Of a stretch of DNA of 64,000 bases, positions 41,369 through 50,643 are shown piece by piece (position 1 is the first letter of the stretch; each line of letters opens with the position of its first letter). Location: positions 1 through 64,000 of the forward strand of contig CAIPQU010000030.1 in the NCBI GenBank assembly GCA_903867305.1. The letters are read 5' to 3'. The notes below the pieces were generated by a model. That model was given only the letters and a program-made list of their open reading frames with translations, was not told where the DNA came from and searched no databases. The DNA comes from an uncultured beta proteobacterium (lineage in GTDB: Bacteria; Pseudomonadota; Gammaproteobacteria; Burkholderiales; Burkholderiaceae). Both the position numbers and the translations under genes were made by a program.

Positions 41369-42154
41369 TTATAGCTTAGGCGTCATAATCATTTTGAAAG
41401 TGATCCGATCACCAGAGTCCCAACCATAACCTAGCCCCATATGGATGTTCATACCATTCAAAAAAGTATCTGGAGTTTTAATTTCAAGGATAGCAAAAAC
41501 CTGCTTTGGAGCAGAAAGTGGATCAATATTATTCACTGCTGATTGGCCTTGATAATACTCTAGGCCATATCCAGTGATCATGCCCTCATGATGAAGTTTG
41601 ATAGCTCTTGTTTGGTAATTTAAAACCCAGTCACTATTCTGTCCCTCTGAACGGTTAGAGTCGATGACAGGGTTGAAGGCTAATGACCAGTGATCATTTT
41701 TCCACGCCATAATACCCCTAATCTCGGCTGCTTTACGCGGGTACTCCATCCCTGTATTGAGAACAGAATATTCAAAATTAACTCCAAGTGCCCAAGGTTG
41801 TGTCTCTGAATTTTGAATTGGTAACCATTTAATACGCGGTTTATAACCAGCCGACTCATAACCATAGTCTGGTGTGTAAATTGTTGGAAGGTAAAAACCA
41901 AGTTCGACGGTTTTTGAAAGTCCATAACTAAATTCGGGAGTAATTCGAACCCCACCTTGACTAACGCGTTGAGCTGGAAATGAGGGACTTGTCTGACCAG
42001 AAAGTGTTGTATTGGCATGAATTTCAAGGCCAAACTCACCGGGTTCATTGATTTCTCCGTCATATACTTGAATTTCATCTAAAAATACGGCCTTAGCAAA
42101 TGGCGAAAAGGCTAAAAGAAAAAGAAATAGAAAACGATAAACAAAAATTGGCAT
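41369..42154 (-). CDS. Exported protein, probable outer-membrane beta-barrel
   Basis: The product is 261 residues with a signal peptide (about 1-22, ending AKA). The rest has alternating beta strands rich in Tyr/Gly (VRITPEFSYGLSKTVELGFY, NFEYSVLNTGMEYP, MNIHMGLGYGWDSGDRITFK), as in barrel proteins of the phenol-degradation MetA/transporter type. The last residue is Leu rather than Phe. The family assignment is loose. It converges with the SRPBCC gene (22 bp apart). Confidence 0.7.
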   Translation of the reverse strand: MPIFVYRFLFLFLLAFSPFAKAVFLDEIQVYDGEINEPGEFGLEIHANTTLSGQTSPSFPAQRVSQGGVRITPEFSYGLSKTVELGFYLPTIYTPDYGYESAGYKPRIKWLPIQNSETQPWALGVNFEYSVLNTGMEYPRKAAEIRGIMAWKNDHWSLAFNPVIDSNRSEGQNSDWVLNYQTRAIKLHHEGMITGYGLEYYQGQSAVNNIDPLSAPKQVFAILEIKTPDTFLNGMNIHMGLGYGWDSGDRITFKMIMTPKL

Positions 42155-42288
42155 GAGAAATCTAAAGTAGAATAAAAGTATATTTTATAGGGGCCACATA
42201 AAAAAAGTAATATTAATGGACTATCTTATTTGAAATAAGATGGAACACGAAAATCTCCCTTAACTAAGTCATCAAAAACAAACATCGA

Positions 42289-43701
42289 ATGAGTTTCATT
42301 AGTCCAGAGTTTTGCTATATCGCATTAATCTTTTACTTGGTGTATTGGTCATTAAAAGATTTTCCGATAGTTCAAAAAACATACCTTACCGCTTGCAGTT
42401 ATGGGTTTTATGCAACCTGGTCCATTAAATTTACCATTATTTTATTTCTGTTTAGCCTGTGGATATGGTGGGCTGGGGAGTGGATAAAAAAACCAAGCTC
42501 AATTGAGCGTTATAAAAAATTAAAGCTTACTACTGTCATTAGCTTAAGCCTAAGCCTTTTAATCATGACAAAGTATTATGAATTTCTTAGAAGTAGTATT
42601 GATGCCGCTCTCATGATTGGGGGAGTTCATCACAAGCTTCCTTTTATCGAACTAGTTGTGCCAGCCGGAGTTTCTTTTTTCTCATTTCAGGCAATCACTT
42701 ATCTCGTTTGGCAAAGCAAAGAAAGTCAGGAAGAATTCAAAAATAAAAATCAATTGATCGAGGTTTTACTTTATCTAGCTTTCTGGCCTACATTATTTGC
42801 AGGACCTATTTTTCGCGCTAAAAATTTCTTTAGTCAACTTAAAGGACCTGATGTTGGAAAGGTTATTTATATTGAAAAAGCTATTTATTTCATTCTTCTT
42901 GGACTCTTTCAGAAAATTGTTCTTGCGAATTGGCTATCCACCAATTTCGTAGATCCAGTTTATTCATATCCAGAAAATCAGAATACTGTCACTGTTATAA
43001 GTGGGATTTGGGCTTATGCATTACAAATATTTTTTGATTTTTCTGCATATACATTGATTGTTACTGGTTTAGGATTTTTGCTGGGTTATCAAATCCCGAT
43101 TAACTTTAGGCAACCATATTTAGCAATTAACTTACAGGATTTCTGGAAACGTTGGCATATTTCACTATCAACATTTATTAGAGATTATATTTATGTACCG
43201 CTGGGGGGGAATCAGCAGGGCTTTACAAAAACGCAAATAAATATTTTTATTGCAATGCTGTTGAGTGGCTTATGGCACGGCGCTAATACTACATTTTTAA
43301 TTTGGGGTGCTTTGCATGCAGTTGGGGTTATTGTAAGTAACATTAATTCTCGAAATTCATTGGTACTTTTATCAGAAATTTATTCACGTATATTTACGCT
43401 AGTCTTTATTTGTATTGCTTGGGTATTTTTTCGAGCAGATAATTTAGAAATTGCATTTAGCGTGTTGGATCATCTGCGAAATATTGAGGGGACTTTTACG
43501 CAAAACCATCTTGTTCTCATCATACTTTCAGTTATATTTTTTAATTTGAGCCAAAGAGCTGATCAGCTAGAAATAATGGTGATAAGCTGGTCAAAGCGTC
43601 ACTGGGGTTGGAAATTTTTTATTGCTGTAACGGGTATCATTTTTATGATTATTGATGCTGGCCCAAATGGGGTTCCTGCATTTATTTACTATCGGTTTTA
43701 A
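42289..43701 (+). CDS. MBOAT family O-acyltransferase (AlgI-like)
   Basis: The 470-residue polytopic membrane protein has LPFIELVVPAGVSFFSFQAI and WPTLFAGPIFR, which mark AlgI-type MBOATs. FRQPYLAINLQDFWKRWHISL precedes the catalytic GLWHG (His330 region). These enzymes move acyl groups across the inner membrane to SGNH-type partner proteins that acetylate polysaccharides. It begins a three-gene operon: the next gene starts 2 nt after its stop. The target polymer is unknown. Confidence 0.92.
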   Translation: MSFISPEFCYIALIFYLVYWSLKDFPIVQKTYLTACSYGFYATWSIKFTIILFLFSLWIWWAGEWIKKPSSIERYKKLKLTTVISLSLSLLIMTKYYEFLRSSIDAALMIGGVHHKLPFIELVVPAGVSFFSFQAITYLVWQSKESQEEFKNKNQLIEVLLYLAFWPTLFAGPIFRAKNFFSQLKGPDVGKVIYIEKAIYFILLGLFQKIVLANWLSTNFVDPVYSYPENQNTVTVISGIWAYALQIFFDFSAYTLIVTGLGFLLGYQIPINFRQPYLAINLQDFWKRWHISLSTFIRDYIYVPLGGNQQGFTKTQINIFIAMLLSGLWHGANTTFLIWGALHAVGVIVSNINSRNSLVLLSEIYSRIFTLVFICIAWVFFRADNLEIAFSVLDHLRNIEGTFTQNHLVLIILSVIFFNLSQRADQLEIMVISWSKRHWGWKFFIAVTGIIFMIIDAGPNGVPAFIYYRF

Positions 43702-43703
43702 TC

Positions 43704-44615
43704 GTGGAAATCAGAAAAATTTTTCCTTGGTTCGTTATGGTAACTTTAGCAAACTCATTGTTATGGTTAGATTCATTAGATAAATATTTTGCTACACGAT
43801 TTCATATGAATCTAACCCAAACACTACCTGAAATATTTTTTGAGCCTTCAATTAAAATTAAAAAATTATTCATTATTGGTAAAGAAAATCAGATTCCATA
43901 TTTAGTAAATAATGATCAGCAAAAACGCATTGATCTTACAAACACATCTGGACTTGACTTAAACTACGCAGAACTACCTTTAAAGTCAAGCGCTTTCAAA
44001 ATCATGTTTGCAGGCGATTCGATGATGCAAGGAGTAGCCCCTATAGCAATTAGTCATCTAAGAAAACTTTATCCAAAAAGTACATTTGATGATCTGAGTA
44101 AACAAAGTACCGGCTTAACGGTGAAAAGATACTTTGATTGGCCAACAAAAATCAAAGAGGGTATTGCAAAAGATAACTATAAGGTGATCATCATCTTTTT
44201 AGGACCTAATGATCCATGGGATATTTATGAAAATAAAAAAGTTTATAAATTTCCATCACCAGAGTGGGAAGAAATTTATCGACTGCGTGTAGAAGATACG
44301 CTTTTATTTGCTAAAGAACATGACGCATACATTATTTGGGTCGGTTTACCAAATATGGGTGAGGAACGCGTCAAGCAAGGAGCTATTATCCAAAATCGAA
44401 TATTTAAAAATGAATTGCAAAAATATCATTACCAATACGTATCAACTGAAGAAATCTTAGGACGTTTAGACGAACCTTATCAAGCATATACGAAAGACCC
44501 AATAAGGGGTGATATATTGTTAAGGGCGAGTGATGGTATTCACTTTAGCCCGACTGGTTTGCGGATGATTGGTTCAACTGTTGTAAACGCTGTTACTCGA
44601 TTGGATAAAGAGTGA
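43704..44615 (+). CDS. SGNH-type (DUF459-like) surface acyltransferase partner
   Basis: The 303-residue protein has an N-terminal membrane anchor (about 7-25). An SGNH domain has block I FAGDSMMQGVAP (Gly-Asp-Ser), block III IFLGPNDPWDIY and block V ASDGIHFSPTGLRM (Asp-x-x-His). The start is GTG, 2 nt after the MBOAT stop. It is likely the periplasmic acetyl-transferring partner of the MBOAT protein. DUF459 proteins often sit next to MBOAT genes. Confidence 0.85.
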   Translation: MEIRKIFPWFVMVTLANSLLWLDSLDKYFATRFHMNLTQTLPEIFFEPSIKIKKLFIIGKENQIPYLVNNDQQKRIDLTNTSGLDLNYAELPLKSSAFKIMFAGDSMMQGVAPIAISHLRKLYPKSTFDDLSKQSTGLTVKRYFDWPTKIKEGIAKDNYKVIIIFLGPNDPWDIYENKKVYKFPSPEWEEIYRLRVEDTLLFAKEHDAYIIWVGLPNMGEERVKQGAIIQNRIFKNELQKYHYQYVSTEEILGRLDEPYQAYTKDPIRGDILLRASDGIHFSPTGLRMIGSTVVNAVTRLDKE

Positions 44616-45985
44616 AATTCAAAGGACTACTTATTTTAGGGTTGTTTCTCGTATTTCAGGTCAACTCTCAAGAAGTTATTCGTTTTCAAGACTTTAGTCA
44701 AAGCTCAGATTTAGTTTGTCCGCCGATCAAAAAAACAGGTTTTAAACTATATCAAAATGCCTCAAATACGGAGGACATTAACTCACTACCAGATGATGAG
44801 ACTTTAGAAAGCATCAAAAAAGCCTACCAAGGTAATGTAAATCAACTACCCGTAGAATTTACATCGCATCAAAATAGTGGTCCTTATAAGATAGGCATTT
44901 GGGGCGATAGCCATGCGGCAGCAAATTTTATGACAGAAGAATTGATTCGTTTTATAGGCCTTGACGCAGACCAAGCTCTCCCTACATTTATTCCACCATC
45001 AATGGGGCGTCCTGGGGTAAGATTGCCCATTCGTAAATTCTGTCAAAGCCCAACGTGGCAGATGAATTACGCATTCACCGGTGTGAACAACGAGCACTAC
45101 GGCCCAGCATTATTAAAGTTAAATACAAATATCCCTGATAGCTATTTATGGATTGATTTTCGTTCGAAAAATAACAACATGAATCAGTTGAAGCAATTAA
45201 ATATTTTATTTTCAAAAACAAAAAAAGGTAGTGCTAAATTAGGAATACAAATAGATGGTCGACCAGAAAAAATGATTGAAATCAATAATTCTTTGGCCAG
45301 TTATTTGTCTATTCAAGGGGATAGTTTATTTGGAGTAATTAAAATTCGACTGATCGAAGGAGGTGTTTCGATCGACGGTTTTGTACCAATTTACGATATA
45401 AAGGCTCAAGTTTATGTTGACACTTTTGGCATTCCGGGTGCAACCATCAAGGGTTGGCAAGGCATTCAAAAATCCTATATTGATAGTCTAAAGGCTCCAA
45501 CAGACTATGATCTAATTATTTTGGAGTATGGAACCAATGAAGGCAGTCATTTACCATTTAACAGCACCCTTTATCAACAGTTATTACGAGAGTCGCTATT
45601 GAATTTTCGATCTATCTACCCTAGCTCTAGTTGTCTTTTAATGGGACCTACGGATCGTGGTATTTGGCATAAAAAAACGTATACAAAAGGCAAGAAAAAA
45701 CTCATCAAAGCTGAGCCAATGCCAGACTTCTTGATGTATTCAAAAATACATCAAGAGATTACACAAATCCAAAAAGATGTTGGCCAAGATTTTGCTTGTT
45801 CAAGTTGGAGCTGGCAAGAAGCCATGGGTGGACCTGGGGGGGCCTATACTTGGATCAAGCATACTCCCCCACTAATGGCAAAAGATTTAATTCACTTAAC
45901 GGTTCAAGGCTATCAAGAAACCGCGAGAAAACTTGGTTCGGATATTAAGCTTCCCGCACTCATTCATTTGAAAGAGCCAGAATAA
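44612..45985 (+). CDS. Second SGNH/GDSL hydrolase-like protein, secreted
   Basis: The product is 457 residues, with a GTG start overlapping the previous stop (GTGA) and a signal peptide (about 1-19). SGNH blocks are present: IGIWGDSHAAANFMTEEL (Asp-Ser), LIILEYGTNEGSHLPFN (block III, Gly/Asn) and KDLIHLTVQGYQETA (Asp-x-x-His). Insertions of about 150 residues (roughly 140-270) separate the blocks. The pairing of two SGNH proteins behind one MBOAT suggests two acceptors or a division between transfer and removal of acyl groups. Confidence 0.85.
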   Translation: MKFKGLLILGLFLVFQVNSQEVIRFQDFSQSSDLVCPPIKKTGFKLYQNASNTEDINSLPDDETLESIKKAYQGNVNQLPVEFTSHQNSGPYKIGIWGDSHAAANFMTEELIRFIGLDADQALPTFIPPSMGRPGVRLPIRKFCQSPTWQMNYAFTGVNNEHYGPALLKLNTNIPDSYLWIDFRSKNNNMNQLKQLNILFSKTKKGSAKLGIQIDGRPEKMIEINNSLASYLSIQGDSLFGVIKIRLIEGGVSIDGFVPIYDIKAQVYVDTFGIPGATIKGWQGIQKSYIDSLKAPTDYDLIILEYGTNEGSHLPFNSTLYQQLLRESLLNFRSIYPSSSCLLMGPTDRGIWHKKTYTKGKKKLIKAEPMPDFLMYSKIHQEITQIQKDVGQDFACSSWSWQEAMGGPGGAYTWIKHTPPLMAKDLIHLTVQGYQETARKLGSDIKLPALIHLKEPE

Positions 45986-46129
45986 ATTAGAGCCCTTTTA
46001 CTAAAAATTTTTTCTAGATGACCACAAGCGTTGATCTCACTTAGCAAAATTGATTGTCTACCCACTGTGATAGCAAGATTGGATCGATCCAAGTGATTGA
46101 GTAACTAACGAATACCAGAGTGACCCATA
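45986..46129. other. Non-coding leader to the transposase relic
   Basis: This segment between the SGNH gene and the OrfB-like tail shows no frame, repeat or terminator that I can support. It may contain degraded transposase sequence. Confidence 0.35.
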
Positions 46130-46246
46130 AAATCCCATGACATATTCGAGCAGTTAATAGTTGTCGTTAGTGAATGTATTAAGCATTACAAGGGTGTTAG
46201 ACCGCATCGTGGTTTAGGTTATCGACCAATAGCATCAGAAACCTAA
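46130..46246 (+). pseudogene. IS3-family OrfB (integrase) C-terminal remnant
   Basis: The final frame reads DIFEQLIVVVSECIKHYKGV, then RPHRGLGYRPIASET and a stop. HY-x-x-x-RPH-x-x-LGYR is the conserved C-terminus of IS3-family rve-type transposases. All upstream catalytic domains are missing and the region before it has stops in this frame, so it is a dead fragment. It need not come from the same IS as the one at position 1. Confidence 0.65.
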
Positions 46247-46372
46247 GCACTAAAACTCATCCATAACCAACCCATCATGATGCAATGATAAGATATGCAA
46301 ACTCTCTTTAATCTTGGGACTAAATTAACTGCGGATCAGAATATTAAAAAATATGATTCTAGGAGAAAAAAC

Positions 46373-47365
46373 ATGAACCGACTTAAATTAAATTTCGCTT
46401 GCTGGGACTATGATCGTATGAGGGCCTTAATGGATGGCCGCGTTCAAGTTGATGGTGCCGAATTAAACTTTCTTAATCTACCCGTTGAAGAAACTTTTTT
46501 TCGCATGGCGAGGTATCGTGAATTCGAAGTAGCAGAAATGTCCTTATCGTCGTATTGTATTTCTTTGTCACGGCCTGAAAAGCCCTTTATTGCGATACCC
46601 GTCTACCCGTCACGGTTTTTTCGACATTCTTGCATTTACGTTAACGCCAACAGCAGCATTCAAACTCCGAAAGATTTAATCGGAAAAAGAATTGCTAGTC
46701 CTGAATATCAAATGACTGCACCAGTATGGATAAGGGGTATTTTGTCTGATCATTATGGTGTACCCGTAGATGCTCAACCTTATTTATTTGGTGGGGAGGA
46801 AGAAACGGGCAGGATTGAGAAAATAAAATTAGAATTACCGCCAAACATTAAAGTAAGCCCTATAGGCCCCGATCAAACACTTTCTCAGATGCTGTATGAC
46901 GGTGAGCTAGATGCTTTATATACGGCTAGGTGCCCTTCTAGCTTTTTAAAAGGAGATGGCAAGGTAGTCCGCCTGTTTAATGATTATGAAGTTGTAGAAC
47001 GAAACTATTACCGACAAACAGGCATTTTTCCGATTATGCATGTCGTGGTTATTCGGCGTGATGTTTATGAAGCAAATCGATGGATAGCCCAATCATTAAC
47101 GAAGGCATTTTTAGAGGCAAAGAAAATTGCGTATAAAGATCTTGATGAAACCGCGGCTTTAAAAACGATGTTACCTTGGCTTACAGCGCATGTAGAAGAT
47201 GCTAAAAAGGAATTTGGCCCAGACTGGTGGTCTTATGGTTTAGAGGGTAATTTTAATAACCTAGACACCTTTACGCGATACCATTTCGAGCAAGGATTAT
47301 CATCTAAAAAGCTAGAAGTAAAGGACTTATTTGCCCCTGAGGCCCTAGAAGCTTTTAAGATCTAG
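46373..47365 (+). CDS. 4,5-dihydroxyphthalate decarboxylase-like / NMT1-type protein
   Basis: ATG 46373 has AGGAG 9 nt upstream and aligns with the family start (LKLNFACWDYDRMRALMDGR). The frame opens further upstream, but the extra 26 residues lack support. The 330-residue protein has VEETFFRMARYREFEVAEMS, YVNANSSIQTPKDLIGKRIA and PSSFLKGDGKVVRLF, matching proteins annotated as 4,5-dihydroxyphthalate decarboxylase, which share the NMT1/periplasmic-binding-like fold. It has no signal peptide. It is probably a decarboxylase or ligand binder for aromatic acids, uncertain. Confidence 0.8.
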   Translation: MNRLKLNFACWDYDRMRALMDGRVQVDGAELNFLNLPVEETFFRMARYREFEVAEMSLSSYCISLSRPEKPFIAIPVYPSRFFRHSCIYVNANSSIQTPKDLIGKRIASPEYQMTAPVWIRGILSDHYGVPVDAQPYLFGGEEETGRIEKIKLELPPNIKVSPIGPDQTLSQMLYDGELDALYTARCPSSFLKGDGKVVRLFNDYEVVERNYYRQTGIFPIMHVVVIRRDVYEANRWIAQSLTKAFLEAKKIAYKDLDETAALKTMLPWLTAHVEDAKKEFGPDWWSYGLEGNFNNLDTFTRYHFEQGLSSKKLEVKDLFAPEALEAFKI

Positions 47366-47441
47366 ACGATGAAGTAATTAAAGGACATATTGCTTATCTA
47401 TTCTTTGCTTTATAGATGGATTTAATGAGTAAGATTTTAGG

Positions 47442-49538
47442 ATGTCTAATAAAAATCAAGCGCTTTTATATTTACAAAATCAGTATGGTCAAGCCATGGA
47501 GTTTCACCAAAAGGGTAAACTCGATGAGGCTGAAAAAATATATTTATCGATCATTAAATTACAACCTAAATATGCTGATGCAATGCATGGGCTTGGTCTT
47601 ATAGAGCTTGGTAGAGGAAAGTATCAAGAATCTATTAAATGGTTTAATCAAGCCCTAAAGATCGAAAAAAACGCAGCATATTTTAATAATCGCGGAAGTG
47701 CTTATTTCGAACTAAAAAAAATGTCAGAAGCATTAGCTGACTATCAAGCATCATTAAAATTACAGCCAGACTATCTTGATGCTCAATACAACTTAGCGAA
47801 TTTGTTGAGTAGTATCAATAAAAATGAAGAAGCTATTGCAGCCTATAAAAAAATACTACAAAAAGATCCTCATCAGAAGGATGCGTTATTCAACAGAGGC
47901 AACGCTTATAAAAAATTAAAAAAATATCAAGAAGCGTTACAAGATTATCAACAAGTCCTTCTTTTAGAGCCGAACAATATGAAGGCAATGCTTAATTCAG
48001 GTAATACTTTTTTAGCGTTAGAAGATCTTGAAGAAGCCATAAAATCCTATGATCGAATTTTAGAGATTAACCCCTTATATTCCGAAGTAGTTTTAGGCCG
48101 AGCAAATGCACTTATATTGCAAAAAAAATATGACTTAGCAATTCACGCGTATAAAACGCATATTCAATTAAAGCCAGATGAAAAAGAGAGTTACTACGGA
48201 TTAGGTAATGCTTTAAAAGATACTTTGAAATTTGAGGATGCGATCTATTGTTATAAAAAAGCCATAGAAATTGATCCCGCATACTTCGATGCATTAACCA
48301 ACCTTGGAAATACTTTAAGAAGGGTCAAGCGATTTGATGAAGCCGCCATCTATTTCAGTAGAGCGGTTGAGGCTAAACCGGATGATCCAGATGCCTATTC
48401 AAATTTAGGAAATATTTTACATGACCTGAACCGAACTGATTTAGCGATTGACGCCTATGCTCAAGCCTTAGTAATTGCTCCTCAAGATATACGCGCTAAT
48501 TACAATATTGGAAATATTTATAAAGAGTTAAATCAGCTCGAAGAGGCGATCATACAGTTAGATCATGTACTGACGATCAATCCAGAAGAAGAGGAAACAC
48601 AATTTGCAAAAGGAGTGATGCTTTTAACTTTGGGTAAATATAAAGAAGGCTTCACTCTTTATGAGAAACGATGGGAAAGAGAATCATTAATCGAAAAACC
48701 AAGGAATTATCCACAAGCTCTTTGGAACGGTACTCAGAGCCTCGAAGGTAAAACTATATTAGTTCATATAGAACAGGGGCTAGGAGACACAATCCAATTT
48801 AGCCGATTGTTATATCAATTAAAAAATAGAGGGGCTAAAGTTATATTTGAAGTTCAAAAATCTTTAATGGGACTGATGAAACAAATTGCAGGTGTAGATC
48901 AGGTCATTGCATATAAAGAAGAGTTCAGCGAGTTTGATTATTACTGCCCGTTATTAAGCTTGCCTCACTATTTAAATTTAGAGCTTGATAATATCCCCTT
49001 AGCACAAGGTTATTTAAAACCTTTACCCGAATATGTAAAGAAATGGCAAGATAAGTTAGGCCCTCAAATAAAGCCTAGCATTGGTTTAATTTGTAGTGGG
49101 AATAAAATGCATGAAAACGATCAAAATCGAAGTATTTTGTTGTTTGAAATTATCCCCTATTTACCTCAAGAGTTTGAATATGTGACCTTACAAAAAGAGA
49201 TGCGGGACGTCGATCGTCAATTGATTGAAAAATATCCTTTATTTAAGTCATATGGTGATGAACTAGATAGTTTTGATGATACGGCCGCATTATGCTCCTT
49301 AATGGATGTTGTTATCAGTGTAGATACTAGTGTTGCCCATTTAAGTGGTGCTTTAGGAAAAAGGACCTGGCTGTTATTGCCTTATTCACCAGACTGGAGA
49401 TGGATGCTCGATCGTAAAGATACTCCTTGGTACCAATCCATGACAATTTATCGGCAAGAACAAATGAAAAATTGGAATCCTGTGTTTGCACAAGTAGCAT
49501 CTGATTTAAAAAAAGAGTTTTTTAAGGAACCTTCATAA
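47442..49538 (+). CDS. TPR-repeat protein with C-terminal GT9-like domain
   Basis: The product is 698 residues. About 11-12 TPR units run from about residue 15 to 400 (such as AMEFHQKGKLDEAEKIYLSI and AEAKPDDPDAYSNLGNILHD). A domain resembling GT9 heptosyltransferases follows (about 425-698: TILVHIEQGLGDTIQFSRLL and VISVDTSVAHLSGALGKRTW). It may glycosylate proteins or a lipid, or only bind nucleotide sugars. It belongs to a class common in Polynucleobacter-like genomes. It is likely soluble. Confidence 0.82.
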   Translation: MSNKNQALLYLQNQYGQAMEFHQKGKLDEAEKIYLSIIKLQPKYADAMHGLGLIELGRGKYQESIKWFNQALKIEKNAAYFNNRGSAYFELKKMSEALADYQASLKLQPDYLDAQYNLANLLSSINKNEEAIAAYKKILQKDPHQKDALFNRGNAYKKLKKYQEALQDYQQVLLLEPNNMKAMLNSGNTFLALEDLEEAIKSYDRILEINPLYSEVVLGRANALILQKKYDLAIHAYKTHIQLKPDEKESYYGLGNALKDTLKFEDAIYCYKKAIEIDPAYFDALTNLGNTLRRVKRFDEAAIYFSRAVEAKPDDPDAYSNLGNILHDLNRTDLAIDAYAQALVIAPQDIRANYNIGNIYKELNQLEEAIIQLDHVLTINPEEEETQFAKGVMLLTLGKYKEGFTLYEKRWERESLIEKPRNYPQALWNGTQSLEGKTILVHIEQGLGDTIQFSRLLYQLKNRGAKVIFEVQKSLMGLMKQIAGVDQVIAYKEEFSEFDYYCPLLSLPHYLNLELDNIPLAQGYLKPLPEYVKKWQDKLGPQIKPSIGLICSGNKMHENDQNRSILLFEIIPYLPQEFEYVTLQKEMRDVDRQLIEKYPLFKSYGDELDSFDDTAALCSLMDVVISVDTSVAHLSGALGKRTWLLLPYSPDWRWMLDRKDTPWYQSMTIYRQEQMKNWNPVFAQVASDLKKEFFKEPS

Positions 49539-49700
49539 GAGGCTATCTTGTAAAGGGAGTTTCGCTACTCAATTTTAGAGCGCCAGTAAAACTGCTCTTT
49601 CTAGGGTTGCGAGAGTGTATTAAAGATTTAGATACTTAATTAGTATTCTTCAGAAAGAGAAGCTATCGACATTACTCAACGAAGCAACTCTTGAGTGGTG

Positions 49701-50471
49701 TCATGCGTTTGAGTTAGATCTTTGTAAAAGCTGCCATTTTTGAATGATCACCTGCACCATGATTGAAGCAAAAATAGATAGTAGCGTCACCTGCCATAGA
49801 GACATCGTATGAATAAGCAGGGCTTGAAGAGCAAAATATGCGACAAATGAATAAATTCCTTTTGCTAAGCCACGATAAATGGGCACTACATATTCATCAC
49901 CAAAGGTTCTATGGGTAAAAGAGGTAAGAACCAAACTATTAATTGGGAAAGAAGATAGGATGCCCCCCCAAACGCTCCCCAATTGGTCTGCTGAGATAAT
50001 GGTTAGGAAGGACAACAGTCCGCCAACGATCAAACGAAACGGTAAATCTTTTAGTGTTTGAGGAAGGGGCTTTTTATGAAAAATAGGCGGTAAAAGTTTT
50101 GGCATAAAAGCTATACAGACGATAGTAAGTCCACAGGCTAAAGTAAGATTTGTCGGCAATAATGACACGAGATAAGAAGTGATCAACCAAGCCAAGATGG
50201 CAACAATTAAACAACTAATGTAACGCCTATGTTGGCAAGCCCAACAATAGACTAAACCAAATACCATAATTGAAATACACCCATAGATTGCAGAAATGGA
50301 GGCTTTGTAACCAAAATCAATACCTTGATCAAGAATTAAAAAACATACAATTGGACCGGTAACAACTGGTAAGCCTGCTAGATTTCCTACAAGCTGCGTC
50401 CCCCACTTTTTCCCTGCAAGGGAAAGTATGAGAATAAAAAAAGGAACCGTAATGAGTTTTAGTATGAGCAC
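49701..50471 (-). CDS. Polytopic membrane protein of unknown function
   Basis: The 256-residue protein has about eight hydrophobic helices (LVGNLAGLPVVTGPIVCFLI, ISADQLGSVWGGILSSFPIN and so on). It starts at GTG 50471. I do not recognise the family. The GNLAGLPV and GGILSSFPINS loops with conserved-looking Pro and Gly suggest a small transporter of two repeated halves. It is divergent from the EamA transporter at 50644. Confidence 0.65.
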   Translation of the reverse strand: MLILKLITVPFFILILSLAGKKWGTQLVGNLAGLPVVTGPIVCFLILDQGIDFGYKASISAIYGCISIMVFGLVYCWACQHRRYISCLIVAILAWLITSYLVSLLPTNLTLACGLTIVCIAFMPKLLPPIFHKKPLPQTLKDLPFRLIVGGLLSFLTIISADQLGSVWGGILSSFPINSLVLTSFTHRTFGDEYVVPIYRGLAKGIYSFVAYFALQALLIHTMSLWQVTLLSIFASIMVQVIIQKWQLLQRSNSNA

Positions 50472-50643
50472 AGTAAAAAAGTTTAAGCATATTCAATCGA
50501 TACTGGTAATGATACGACTGATCTGAAGTCAGCAAAGAGATATCTATTTTGTGTCGAATATGTTTCTTTAAAGCTTTTCTGTCAAAATAACTAATTCATC
50601 TTAAATAGAAGATTTGGCAGCTAAAAAATAGAATGAGAGTCTT

